DNA from: Candidatus Uhrbacteria bacterium
Lineage (GTDB): Bacteria > Patescibacteriota > Patescibacteriia > JACQRZ01
DNA: 38,110 nt
Direction: 5' to 3'
Assembly (NCBI GenBank): GCA_016188385.1
Contig: JACPHV010000034.1
Span: forward strand, 1-38,110
Shown here: positions 1 to 6,484 of the stretch, piece after piece
Layout: the number at the start of each line of letters is the position of its first letter
How positions within the stretch are numbered: the first letter of the stretch is position 1
The notes under the pieces: generated by a model
What the model was told of the DNA's origin: nothing
What the model saw: the letters and a program-made list of their open reading frames with translations, nothing else
The model's database searches: none
Program-made: the position numbers and the translations under genes

Positions 1-189
1 GAACGCGAGCGTACCGGCAAGAGCGACGATCAATAGCGCAACAAATAGGAATACAAAAAAATCAAACATCTTAAACGCGACGAAAACCAACACTCCGCCG
101 GTAAACAAGATGCCAAACTGCCGCACCGTGATGGGGCCTAAGATCTTATCTTCGCTTTCAATGAATTGTGGGACTGTGATCTGCTCCAT
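1..189 (-). CDS. prgI: PrgI family protein (partial, runs off left edge)
   Basis: Not in the ORF track because it is cut by the window edge. Reading minus from the ATG at 189 gives 63 codons beginning MEQITVPQFIESEDKILGPI, then two closely spaced hydrophobic segments (about residues 27-40 and 43-62). The N-terminal pattern VPQFIExEDKIxGPxTxxQF is that of PrgI-family proteins, small inner-membrane parts of Gram-positive-type and CPR type IV secretion clusters that usually precede a VirB4 ATPase; the neighbour to the left is unseen. A -10-like TATACC (202-197) lies 7 nt before the ATG with no Shine-Dalgarno, so the mRNA may be leaderless. The first 40 bp of the gene are duplicated at 406-445. 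Family call is confident; its role in transport is inferred. Confidence 0.85.
   Translation of the reverse strand, partial: MEQITVPQFIESEDKILGPITVRQFGILFTGGVLVFVAFKMFDFFVFLFVALLIVALAGTLAF
150..189 (-). repeat. 40-bp direct repeat, copy 1 (5' end of intact prgI)
   Basis: Identical at 38 of 40 positions to 406-445. Both differences are third-position synonymous changes (ACA/ACG Thr, GTC/GTT Val). Identity starts at the ATG and stops in codon 14. The two copies flank the whole RNA1 transcription unit. Confidence 0.9.
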
Positions 190-198
190 CTTTTATGG

Positions 199-204
199 TA
201 TAAT
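199..204 (+). promoter_or_regulatory. -10 box for tRNA-like RNA1
   Basis: A perfect TATAAT lies 7 nt upstream of the GGTGGA that begins the folded region. No good -35 is visible; TGTGAT at 175-180 is the nearest, with an 18-bp spacer. The box overlaps the TATACC that would serve prgI on the other strand, so the two starts may interfere. Confidence 0.55.
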
Positions 205-211
205 AATTCGC

Positions 212-296
212 GGTGGATTTCGAGGGCCGGGTCCGGGTGGTCCCGGGAGCAGACTTGCCATTTTGCTCTAGGGGTTCGACTCCCCCTCGGTCCACC
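212..296 (+). ncRNA. tRNA-like small RNA candidate (RNA1)
   Basis: An 85-nt segment that closes on itself: GGTGGA at the start pairs with TCCACC at the end, extended by CGAG/CTCG. Inside are a GC hairpin (CCGGG...CCCGG), a hairpin GAGCA-12 nt-TGCTC, and a tRNA T-arm-like hairpin GGGG-TTCGACT-CCCC. No normal D-arm or anticodon arm can be drawn and no CCA is encoded at the tRNA position, so it is not a standard tRNA. A TATAAT box precedes it and a terminator-like hairpin (377-397) follows, which would give a transcript of about 185 nt. A 16-nt part of the central hairpin (248-263) is perfectly complementary to 333-348 within the same transcript, so two exclusive folds are possible. It shares ends and layout with RNA2 at 6301-6384. 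Expression and function are unknown; a decayed tRNA is the main alternative. Confidence 0.5.
248..263 (+). repeat. 16-bp inverted repeat, arm 1 (inside RNA1)
   Basis: AGCAGACTTGCCATTT is the exact reverse complement of 333-348. This arm makes up most of the central hairpin of RNA1, so pairing with the distal arm would break that hairpin and enclose the T-arm-like hairpin. Confidence 0.85.
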
Positions 297-332
297 TTGA
301 CAAAAAAAATGTTGCGTGTTATTTTGATAATG

Positions 333-348
333 AAATGGCAAGTCTGCT
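333..348 (+). repeat. 16-bp inverted repeat, arm 2
   Basis: AAATGGCAAGTCTGCT, perfect partner of 248-263, separated from it by 69 nt and located before the terminator-like hairpin at 377-397. Confidence 0.85.
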
Positions 349-376
349 ACGATCGGACACTATCCGTTCTCCTAGG

Positions 377-397
377 AGCTCCTGAAAAGGAGCTTTT
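377..397 (+). terminator. Terminator-like hairpin downstream of RNA1
   Basis: AGCTCC, a 6-nt loop, GGAGCT, then TTTTC. It is short with a weak U tract, but in the right place to end RNA1. Confidence 0.5.
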
Positions 398-405
398 CTG
401 TATTT

Positions 406-445
406 CTTCGCTTTCAATGAATTGTGGAACCGTGATCTGCTCCAT
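406..445 (-). repeat. 40-bp direct repeat, copy 2 (5' end of truncated prgI)
   Basis: Copy 2 of the prgI 5' end, 38/40 identical to 150-189. The 216 bp between the copies (190-405) hold exactly the RNA1 promoter, RNA and terminator. Confidence 0.9.
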
Positions 446-522
446 TACTATGACAGAATAACTTTTATAGTGTAGCATAATTGGAGATGATAAGCCTGAT
501 TCTCGCATCCAGTTGAGATCGA

Positions 523-550
523 ACAAAAACCCCCTTTACGGGGTTTTTGT
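523..550 (-). terminator. Strong terminator after the 749-aa gene
   Basis: ACAAAAACCCC/GGGGTTTTTGT hairpin immediately after the TAG stop of the 749-aa gene. The A and T tracts on both sides would allow it to work in either direction. It separates prgI transcription from the upstream genes. Confidence 0.85.
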
Positions 551-551
551 G

Positions 552-2801
552 CTATATACGAATCTGCTCATTTAATTCCAGAAGCGCTTCAAACTCTTCT
601 GCCGTGAGATACGGTTTGCCGGCGGCTTTTCTTTTCTCGATCACATCGGCGATATTGACGCCCGCGCCAAAGCTCTCCTTTCCGATCTCTTGATACAGTC
701 GCGACACTTCATTTTCTTTCCATGCCGCAATGCAGGACATTTTTTTCGTGTAGGAATCTTTTTCTATCAACGCAAACTTTTTCAATATCTTGCCTGCCGC
801 TTCTTCCGGATTGGGCGACAATCGGCGAAAATCCTTGAGTGTAATCACGCGCATCTCCTCCACCGCGTCAAGCAATCGCGGCGGAGCTTTGACATCGGAT
901 ACAGGCACCTTGCCGACAGTCGATCCGGGACGAATCTGTACGGGGATCCTTTTCACGTCTTTCCCTTGCATAGCAGAGGGGAGGGGCTGTATTGGTGAAA
1001 CCAATGGAGCAGGTCCATCAGACGGCTGTTCAGCCGTTTGAGTCCGCGTATCTGTTCCCTGTTTGCCGGATGGGGCGGAATTTTTGAATCCTGTACGCGC
1101 TGTATTGAGCTTGTTCTGGAGCGGTGATACCTCCTCCACGATTGTTGGAACACCGTTTTCATCCTCCTTGATAGAAAGCGGGGGTGGGGGCGGCGGAGGA
1201 GAGGGGGTAGACTTGGCAGGTGGAACAGGCGAGGCGGCAAGCGTTGAAGGCTGCGGCTCTTTGTCAGCGGCATCCGATTGAAGCTGTTCAGACACCATTT
1301 CTTCTTTGACTGGCTGACTCTGCGACGCAGACACGGATTCCTGATGAACCTCTTGCTGCCGTGTTGATATGTCAAGAACTTCTTTTCCCCTATCGGACAC
1401 CGTTGGAGCGTTCATGCTTTTTTTGATCGCGTCCAGCACTCTCTCCGCGTCGTGCGATGTCAAACCGATCCCGCCCTCTTCCACTGAATCCATGAGCCGC
1501 AATTTTGTCTGTGTGTCATTGCGGACATTTCTCAAGCGGGTGACTATACTTGTTCGCAGGCGTGAGGAGATATCCGGGGCAATCGCAAGCCCAACATCGG
1601 CAATGATCTCATCAGCGAGTTTGTCATAATCCTGTGGCGGCATAGGGATATATGATGGCTTAATGATGGAGTCATTGTTGTCTTCTCTTGCCATTTGGGC
1701 GGCAGGGGCTATTGATGTGGCAGAGAGCCCCTCTGTCGACTCTCTAACATCGACAAAATCGTCTACTGATGGAAACTCTTGCGGTACTGTTTTTTCCGAT
1801 ACCTCCATAGACGTGTTTTTGACTTCCGAGGGAGATTGACTCAATGTAGTGATCTGTTCAGCAACTGTTACTGCTGGCTCCCGTGATAGGTTCGCGGTCG
1901 CAGAAGCTCTTGCAAGCCGGGCGGCACTCACTTCTTTGATCTCATCTCGTGCGTAAGGAATAATTACCCAATCGGTAGGAGGAACCTTTGCCAAACTATC
2001 AGGAAAATTCTTCAAAGTATAATAGGCTTCAAACAACCTGCGGACAGCTTCTCTATTTTCTTCGGATAATTTTTTCGCATTTGGATTCTGTGTAATATAC
2101 TTCGCAATTGATAGCGACGATACCCCCTCTTTGTCGCTTGATGCCAACAGATCTCGTACCCACTCCAAGATACGAGGAGTGATCGGATCTGTTCCGATCT
2201 CCTCCTCGTTATCAAGCATTACCTGCTGAAGCTCTACGGGAAATGTCTCTTTACGCCGAATTATTGCGAAAATCAAAGCATTCAGCGCAATCAACGGCAT
2301 CGATTCTGTCAAACGCAAATATCCGACCAACTGTGTCTGAAAGATTTTTTTTATCTGTAACGCCTCTTTTTCGAAGTCAAGCATACGAAGTTTCTCAATG
2401 CCTTTTCTGAAGTTCTCTTCCATTTGAGAAATAAGGTAAAAATAAGTCCTGCTTTCATTGAGATCATCTTCTGTCCTCTTAAACTCGTTTTTATAATGCT
2501 GCCACTGATTGTCAAAATGCTCAGGGAATACGAGTACCGTATTTAACATCGTTAATCGAGAGAGTTCAGTCGCGAGTTCTGCGTCGCAGTTGAGTCGCTC
2601 TTTGATTACTGCCGTTAGTCCATCTACAGAAATCCGCATCGCAAATAAATCTCCCAATACGGTATCAAACGCTGCATCTTGTACTTCTGTCAGCGGATAC
2701 CGAAGATGGAGATTGTAGCGGAACTGAAAAAACTCATCAGACCATAATGCCTCTTGGATGTTTTCCGGTAGTGAATCGAGTTCTATGGAATATAATTTCA
2801 T
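552..2801 (-). CDS. Hypothetical soluble helical protein in the secretion cluster
   Basis: 749 aa, no signal peptide or membrane segment, so probably cytoplasmic. Three zones are visible: a mostly helical N-terminal third (residues ~1-290), a low-complexity middle rich in Ser, Pro, Glu and Gln with a run of seven prolines (~530-560), and a compact C-terminal helical block (~640-749, LLDAVEEMRVITLKDF...PYLTAEEFEALLELN). A second helical module, DEIIADVGLAIAPDI..., is near residues 405-470. I do not recognise a named family. It starts 20 nt after the VirB6-like gene, so the two are probably co-transcribed, and it ends at a strong terminator. Position between the VirB6-like and PrgI genes suggests a cytoplasmic accessory or regulator of that system, which is inference only. 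The start ATG has no clear Shine-Dalgarno. Confidence 0.8.
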   Translation of the reverse strand: MKLYSIELDSLPENIQEALWSDEFFQFRYNLHLRYPLTEVQDAAFDTVLGDLFAMRISVDGLTAVIKERLNCDAELATELSRLTMLNTVLVFPEHFDNQWQHYKNEFKRTEDDLNESRTYFYLISQMEENFRKGIEKLRMLDFEKEALQIKKIFQTQLVGYLRLTESMPLIALNALIFAIIRRKETFPVELQQVMLDNEEEIGTDPITPRILEWVRDLLASSDKEGVSSLSIAKYITQNPNAKKLSEENREAVRRLFEAYYTLKNFPDSLAKVPPTDWVIIPYARDEIKEVSAARLARASATANLSREPAVTVAEQITTLSQSPSEVKNTSMEVSEKTVPQEFPSVDDFVDVRESTEGLSATSIAPAAQMAREDNNDSIIKPSYIPMPPQDYDKLADEIIADVGLAIAPDISSRLRTSIVTRLRNVRNDTQTKLRLMDSVEEGGIGLTSHDAERVLDAIKKSMNAPTVSDRGKEVLDISTRQQEVHQESVSASQSQPVKEEMVSEQLQSDAADKEPQPSTLAASPVPPAKSTPSPPPPPPPLSIKEDENGVPTIVEEVSPLQNKLNTARTGFKNSAPSGKQGTDTRTQTAEQPSDGPAPLVSPIQPLPSAMQGKDVKRIPVQIRPGSTVGKVPVSDVKAPPRLLDAVEEMRVITLKDFRRLSPNPEEAAGKILKKFALIEKDSYTKKMSCIAAWKENEVSRLYQEIGKESFGAGVNIADVIEKRKAAGKPYLTAEEFEALLELNEQIRI

Positions 2802-2821
2802 ACGGTCAAAATCTCAGGTGA

Positions 2822-5800
2822 TTAACCTACACGAGTCTTCTTCCATTTAATAATCTGATAAATCTCATCAAGCAATGCTCCGTCCTTCCCAAGCCTATTC
2901 TCAATCTGATGCATCAGGACGCCGGAAAGACCTGCCACGTTTGCGCTCGCGCGATCACCGTTTTTCGAAGCGCGCAAGATAGCTGACATGACATGCATTG
3001 CCATGGCTCCATTTGGCCCATCTTGCCGCAATTGTTCCGCCAATAACCGAGCCAGATCGCTGTCCTTATTCTGAAATATTTTATTATGCATGCCTGTGAG
3101 GAAGTACGGGGCAACATCGTCATCTTTCATAGCGTTAACGATTACTTGTTGATAGAATGTTTTATCCTCCGCCGACACATCTTTTCTGAAGTTGCCATCC
3201 ATGCCGATACCAAGATGATCGTCGGGGAATCCCCTGTTCATGCCAAGAACTTTGATAAATTGTTCGTAGTCTCGATTTGGACTAACGGATCCGTCATCTT
3301 GCCGTTCTTTGTGTTGGCCTTGAATTTCCATCCTGTTAAGCTCTTCTTCCGCGATTTCACGCGCTCTGTTTTCAACAATCGGATTGCTTTTCATTCGCAT
3401 CATCAGTTGCGCGGAAATAGCGGTGGGAAGCCGATTAATAGCTTTGAGTAAGCCCGCATTAAGGCTCTCCGGCCTTGTGAGCTTGCTTAGATCAATCCTG
3501 TTTTTATTTACCAGCTCGACCAATTTCTCCGGTGTCATACCAAAAGCTTGCGATGGGTATTGCTTATATACTTCGTAATCAAATGCCTCGACAGCAGCTC
3601 CGCCCGCGCCCTGTCTGACAAAATCTCTTCGCCCTCCTTCCACTTCCGAAGGGTCATACAGATTTCGTCGCATCATTTCTGTTTTGGCAGCCATTTGTTC
3701 AAGGTTTGAAAATCCCTTTGCGGTACCGTTCGCAATCGCCTTTACCACTTCATCACGCAAATTGCCAAATTTCTTTGCCGCCGCTTGAAGCGCTTCAAGC
3801 TCAACTTCCTGCCCCTCGAGCGTCAACCGATTTCCGAAATTTTGAGATCCTTTCAGAAAATCCCCGATAAAAGGAGCGATTATTGCGGGACCGCCGGCGA
3901 GACCTGCGAGTCCACCCCTAAGTACTGCCGCGGCAAATTCGGGAAATTCCATACGCGCCAAATCGGCTGTTGCTTTCCAATCCTCACCCTTTGCTTGCAC
4001 TTCCAACTTCTCTGCTGCGACTTCAGCTTTGATTGCTTCTCCGCGTAAACCATCCGCAAGTTTACCTCTCGCAGAACCCTTACCGGACTCTTCGTGTCGA
4101 ATAGCATCGTCAATTAACTCTTTGTCGGCGCGCAAAATCTCTGCTTCTCGTAATTTCTGTTTTTTCTTTTCGTCAGACATTTTCTCCGGCTCGGCTTCTA
4201 TCTTGCCTTTTTCTTCTTCTAATTGTTCTTCTAACCGAGCGATACGCGCTGCGATTTCTTTCCCTTCAGGAGTATCTTTGCCAAATTGAGGATCAAGCTT
4301 TTCGAGATTGATCATGGATTGGAACATCGCAATCTGATCTTGGCGTGCTTTGTTGCGTGCATCTCGTTCATTCTTTTCATCATCTGTTTCCTCCCCCTTT
4401 CCGGTCGACTCCTCAAGCAATCGTGCGCGTTCTCCAAGATAGTCCGAGTGTTTCTTCAGCGCACCCGTACCCTCAAACGCCGCAATATCAGCATCCACTT
4501 CTGCGACACTGAGCTTGAGACTATCTATTTCTTCTTCAGCTTTTCTGCGCTCTTCGAGTGATTTTGCCGGATCTTTCGTATCCGCCTCTAACTCATGAAT
4601 ACGCGCTTGAAGAGCGTCCCTTCTTTCTTCTAGTTTATGTTTATCGCCGCTCTCAATACTGACTGCGCGGTTATTCATATTCTGCGCTTCTTGTTTTCTC
4701 TCACCTGCTTCATTGCGCAAGTCCACGGATGTACCCATGTGTTGGCTCCTACGTTCCGCTGCCGATTCACGCGCTTTTGTGCCGAAGACAGGCACATCTT
4801 TCCACCAATTACGCAACGCCATGCCATATTTTGATGTCATGAGGGGTGTTCCAATAAACTGCTGCGCTAGTTCGCCTGGAAGTGAAATGGCTTTACCGGC
4901 GAGTTTCATCCCTGCGCTTACCTCCATACGCGCCTTCAGCTGCCGATCGTGCTCTCTTTGTTTCGAATACGCGCCCCAGCGATCTCGCGCCCAACGCATC
5001 GGTGACGGGCCCTTTTTGCCCGCGGCATAATCTTTCGCGCCTTGTATGACTCCACCGGCCATCTTGCCGCCTTCCACGCCAAGCTGTTGAGCTACCGCCA
5101 TACTGCCCAGGAGCATAACGATACCTAAAAAGAAGCCCAGCGTAGTCTGTGGCGTACCCAGCGCCGTACCAAGTTTATTCGGTATGGGGGATGTGGTAGA
5201 CGCGCTGACAGAACTGATTGTGCTCCCGATCTGCGGGACTCCTGTGGCTGATTGACTACTCGCCGCGAGTGTCGTAAAAGATAACCACAAAAAAAACAGC
5301 ATGACAGGACCTACGATGAGATAGTTGACAAATTGATCCCACCATTTCTTCGCGTATCCTTTATCATCCGGCAATGCCGCGAGAAAGAACGCCGCCGGAG
5401 ACAGCACAACGAGAAACCAAAGCGCCACGATACGGAAGACTAAAATAAACAGCATGACAACAACCACAATAAGAGCGATCACGTCAAACGCGAGCAATAC
5501 GATGAATGACGCGAGAACCTCCCAAACACCGACAGCCGCGGTTCCGGGCTGGGCTACATACTGCTGAAACTCCGCGATGCCGGTAATAGCCAAAAAATTG
5601 CCGCCGGCAGTGTTTTCGATCGCGCCGGTAAACGTCAGCATCACGACATTGGAAAAATCGATAAATATACCGGCAATCGTTTTTGAAAAATTGACCAGAA
5701 TCGCGGCGATGATAAACTTCGGCAAAGTCTTTGAGTAATGGTACTTTTCCTGCTGCAAGATGGTACCCACGGCTATCGCGAGCAAAACGATCACAAAAAA

Positions 5801-6157
5801 CATATTCATCACGTCCCGCACGATCTCCCATCCGCGCGTCACCGGAATGGAGTCAATAAAGGCCGTGTAGCGGGAAACTTCTACGATGAGAAAAACCACA
5901 TTGAGAAAAAGCCCGTGCAGCGCGTCAACAATCACGGCCACGATCCAACCTACACCGGACAACATTTGATCCTGGGCAATTTGCGCTGATAATGCCAGGC
6001 CGGCGGCAGCTCCGATTCCAATGAGAAGAGGGATGGCTGCATCAGCTCCGCGGGGAACAGCCAACACGCCAGCCGTCACGAGGCAGAGCAAAGCTGCCGG
6101 AGCGCCAAAGCGCCAGCGTTTTTGTGCTTTTAGGTATGTCGTGAAAAGTGTCAGCAT
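2822..6157 (-). CDS. VirB6/TrbL-like membrane protein with long soluble tail
   Basis: 1111 aa. The first ~365 residues are strongly hydrophobic, with about seven or eight membrane segments (around 18-36, 41-60, 70-95, 112-134, 145-176, 210-262, 278-300 and 345-365). The block RIVALWFLVVLSPAAFFLAALP followed by a WW-containing loop and a further GPVMLFFLWL helix is typical of VirB6/TrbL-type channel proteins of CPR secretion clusters. Residues ~380-1111 are hydrophilic, Glu/Lys rich and partly coiled coil (~490-720), then a globular helical part. VirB6/TrbL proteins form the inner-membrane translocation channel of type IV secretion systems; a tail this long is unusual. An extended -10 box (TGATATACT) lies ~40 nt upstream, so it has its own promoter. 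It is followed closely by the 749-aa gene. Family assignment is from pattern, not alignment. Confidence 0.75.
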   Translation of the reverse strand: MLTLFTTYLKAQKRWRFGAPAALLCLVTAGVLAVPRGADAAIPLLIGIGAAAGLALSAQIAQDQMLSGVGWIVAVIVDALHGLFLNVVFLIVEVSRYTAFIDSIPVTRGWEIVRDVMNMFFVIVLLAIAVGTILQQEKYHYSKTLPKFIIAAILVNFSKTIAGIFIDFSNVVMLTFTGAIENTAGGNFLAITGIAEFQQYVAQPGTAAVGVWEVLASFIVLLAFDVIALIVVVVMLFILVFRIVALWFLVVLSPAAFFLAALPDDKGYAKKWWDQFVNYLIVGPVMLFFLWLSFTTLAASSQSATGVPQIGSTISSVSASTTSPIPNKLGTALGTPQTTLGFFLGIVMLLGSMAVAQQLGVEGGKMAGGVIQGAKDYAAGKKGPSPMRWARDRWGAYSKQREHDRQLKARMEVSAGMKLAGKAISLPGELAQQFIGTPLMTSKYGMALRNWWKDVPVFGTKARESAAERRSQHMGTSVDLRNEAGERKQEAQNMNNRAVSIESGDKHKLEERRDALQARIHELEADTKDPAKSLEERRKAEEEIDSLKLSVAEVDADIAAFEGTGALKKHSDYLGERARLLEESTGKGEETDDEKNERDARNKARQDQIAMFQSMINLEKLDPQFGKDTPEGKEIAARIARLEEQLEEEKGKIEAEPEKMSDEKKKQKLREAEILRADKELIDDAIRHEESGKGSARGKLADGLRGEAIKAEVAAEKLEVQAKGEDWKATADLARMEFPEFAAAVLRGGLAGLAGGPAIIAPFIGDFLKGSQNFGNRLTLEGQEVELEALQAAAKKFGNLRDEVVKAIANGTAKGFSNLEQMAAKTEMMRRNLYDPSEVEGGRRDFVRQGAGGAAVEAFDYEVYKQYPSQAFGMTPEKLVELVNKNRIDLSKLTRPESLNAGLLKAINRLPTAISAQLMMRMKSNPIVENRAREIAEEELNRMEIQGQHKERQDDGSVSPNRDYEQFIKVLGMNRGFPDDHLGIGMDGNFRKDVSAEDKTFYQQVIVNAMKDDDVAPYFLTGMHNKIFQNKDSDLARLLAEQLRQDGPNGAMAMHVMSAILRASKNGDRASANVAGLSGVLMHQIENRLGKDGALLDEIYQIIKWKKTRVG

Positions 6158-6192
6158 GGATTTTCTATCTATCTTGACATCATTTTATTTTC

Positions 6193-6201
6193 AGTATATC
6201 A
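6193..6201 (-). promoter_or_regulatory. Extended -10 promoter of the VirB6-like gene
   Basis: On the minus strand TGATATACT, i.e. TGn plus TATACT, about 36 nt before the ATG at 6157. No strong -35, which extended -10 promoters do not need. Confidence 0.5.
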
Positions 6202-6212
6202 TACATTGTAAA

Positions 6213-6256
6213 GGCAGAACTCATACATCATGGGTTTGCTGCGTGTCAAACAAAGG
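6213..6256 (-). repeat. Rearranged inverted copy of RNA2 segments
   Basis: Read on the minus strand this stretch contains CCTTTGTTTGACACGCAGCA and then GTATGAGTTCTGCC. RNA2 contains the same two blocks in the opposite order (GTATGA...TTCTGCC at 6321-6340, CCTTTGACACGCAGC at 6339-6353). Each block is therefore inverted in place rather than the pair being one simple inverted repeat. The longest uninterrupted match is 13 bp (6238-6250 with 6341-6353). Confidence 0.7.
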
Positions 6257-6262
6257 GATTCC

Positions 6263-6291
6263 TTGAGAAAGGAATTCTTTTGTTTTATAAT
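6263..6291 (+). promoter_or_regulatory. Promoter of tRNA-like RNA2
   Basis: TTGAGA at 6263-6268, exactly 17 bp, then TATAAT at 6286-6291; the predicted start is at the GGTGGA at 6301. The -35 lies in the loop of a 13-bp A/T-rich hairpin (about 6252-6281), which may itself act as a terminator of incoming transcription. Confidence 0.7.
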
Positions 6292-6300
6292 AAAACCTAT

Positions 6301-6384
6301 GGTGGACCTGGGCCTGTGGTGTATGAAGTAACATTCTGCCTTTGACACGCAGCGAAACGGGTGCAAATCCCGTCGGGTCCACCA
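6301..6384 (+). ncRNA. tRNA-like small RNA candidate (RNA2), CCA-ended
   Basis: An 84-nt segment whose 3' half follows tRNA spacing: a T-arm ACGGG-TGCAAAT-CCCGT, then a 7-nt acceptor strand CGGGTCC, then A and CCA. The 5' GGACCTG pairs with the acceptor strand, and GGTGGACCTG with CGGGTCCACC extends this to 10 bp. The body is abnormal: no D-arm, and one long hairpin (CTGTG/CGCAG plus TGT/ACA) replaces the D and anticodon arms. The best anticodon-like reading would be TGA but lacks a long variable arm and a purine at 37. G replaces T55 in the T-loop. It has a consensus promoter and a terminator (6403-6428). Because the window's real tRNA-Leu lacks an encoded CCA, the CCA here is notable. It could be a specialised or degenerate tRNA, or a tRNA-mimic regulatory RNA. 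Confidence 0.55.
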
Positions 6385-6402
6385 CTTGGGATATGATTCT
6401 GG

Positions 6403-6428
6403 AGTCGGTGTGCATACGCCGATTTTTT
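6403..6428 (+). terminator. Terminator of RNA2
   Basis: CGGTGT-GCAT-ACGCCG hairpin followed by ATTTTTT on the plus strand, 18 nt after the CCA of RNA2. With the promoter at 6263-6291 this makes RNA2 a complete transcription unit of ~125 nt. Confidence 0.75.
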
Positions 6429-6484
6429 GTATCCATACGTTCAAATAAATTCTTTTGTTAAAGTAGCGTCAAAACATCTCAACT

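Larger units (their letters stand above)
347..445 (-). pseudogene. Truncated prgI copy (5' fragment)
   Basis: From the ATG at 445 the minus strand reads MEQITVPQFIESE exactly as in prgI, then leaves the family (EIQKSSFSGAPRRTDSVRS) and stops after 32 codons at 347. Only the first ~13 codons are homologous. The foreign tail runs through the terminator-like hairpin of RNA1 and into its distal inverted repeat. This is best read as the residue of a prgI gene interrupted when the RNA1 unit and the intact prgI start were placed downstream. A 32-aa peptide could still be made, but nothing supports a function. Confidence 0.7.

Noticed and set aside
212-296. RNA1 as a normal tRNA-Gly(GCC) or tRNA-Ala(TGC), from the CTTGCCA loop.
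   Set aside because: The anticodon stem pairs only with an 8-nt or larger loop, no D-arm exists and the acceptor strand does not pair in tRNA register.
212-397. RNA1 or RNA2 as tmRNA, because the 3' ends resemble GGGTTCGACTCCC...TCCACC(A).
   Set aside because: Both units are far too short, have no tag ORF or resume codon and lack the conserved tmRNA 5' sequence.
138-461. ORFs 138-341 and 213-461 in the track, and 6199-6444 / 6221-6436.
   Set aside because: They read through the tRNA-like RNAs; peptides such as GGPRGSRTP and WWTRRDLHPF are typical of antisense translation of tRNA sequences.
953-1375. Alternative-frame ORF of 140 aa inside the 749-aa gene.
   Set aside because: Shadow of the Pro/Ser-rich region; low complexity and no initiation signal.
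6351-6374. GCGAAACGGG...CCCGTC in RNA2 looks like hammerhead-ribozyme stem III with GAAA and a GTC cleavage site.
   Set aside because: The obligatory CTGANGA core segment is absent from the RNA and its flanks, and RNA1 lacks GAAA.
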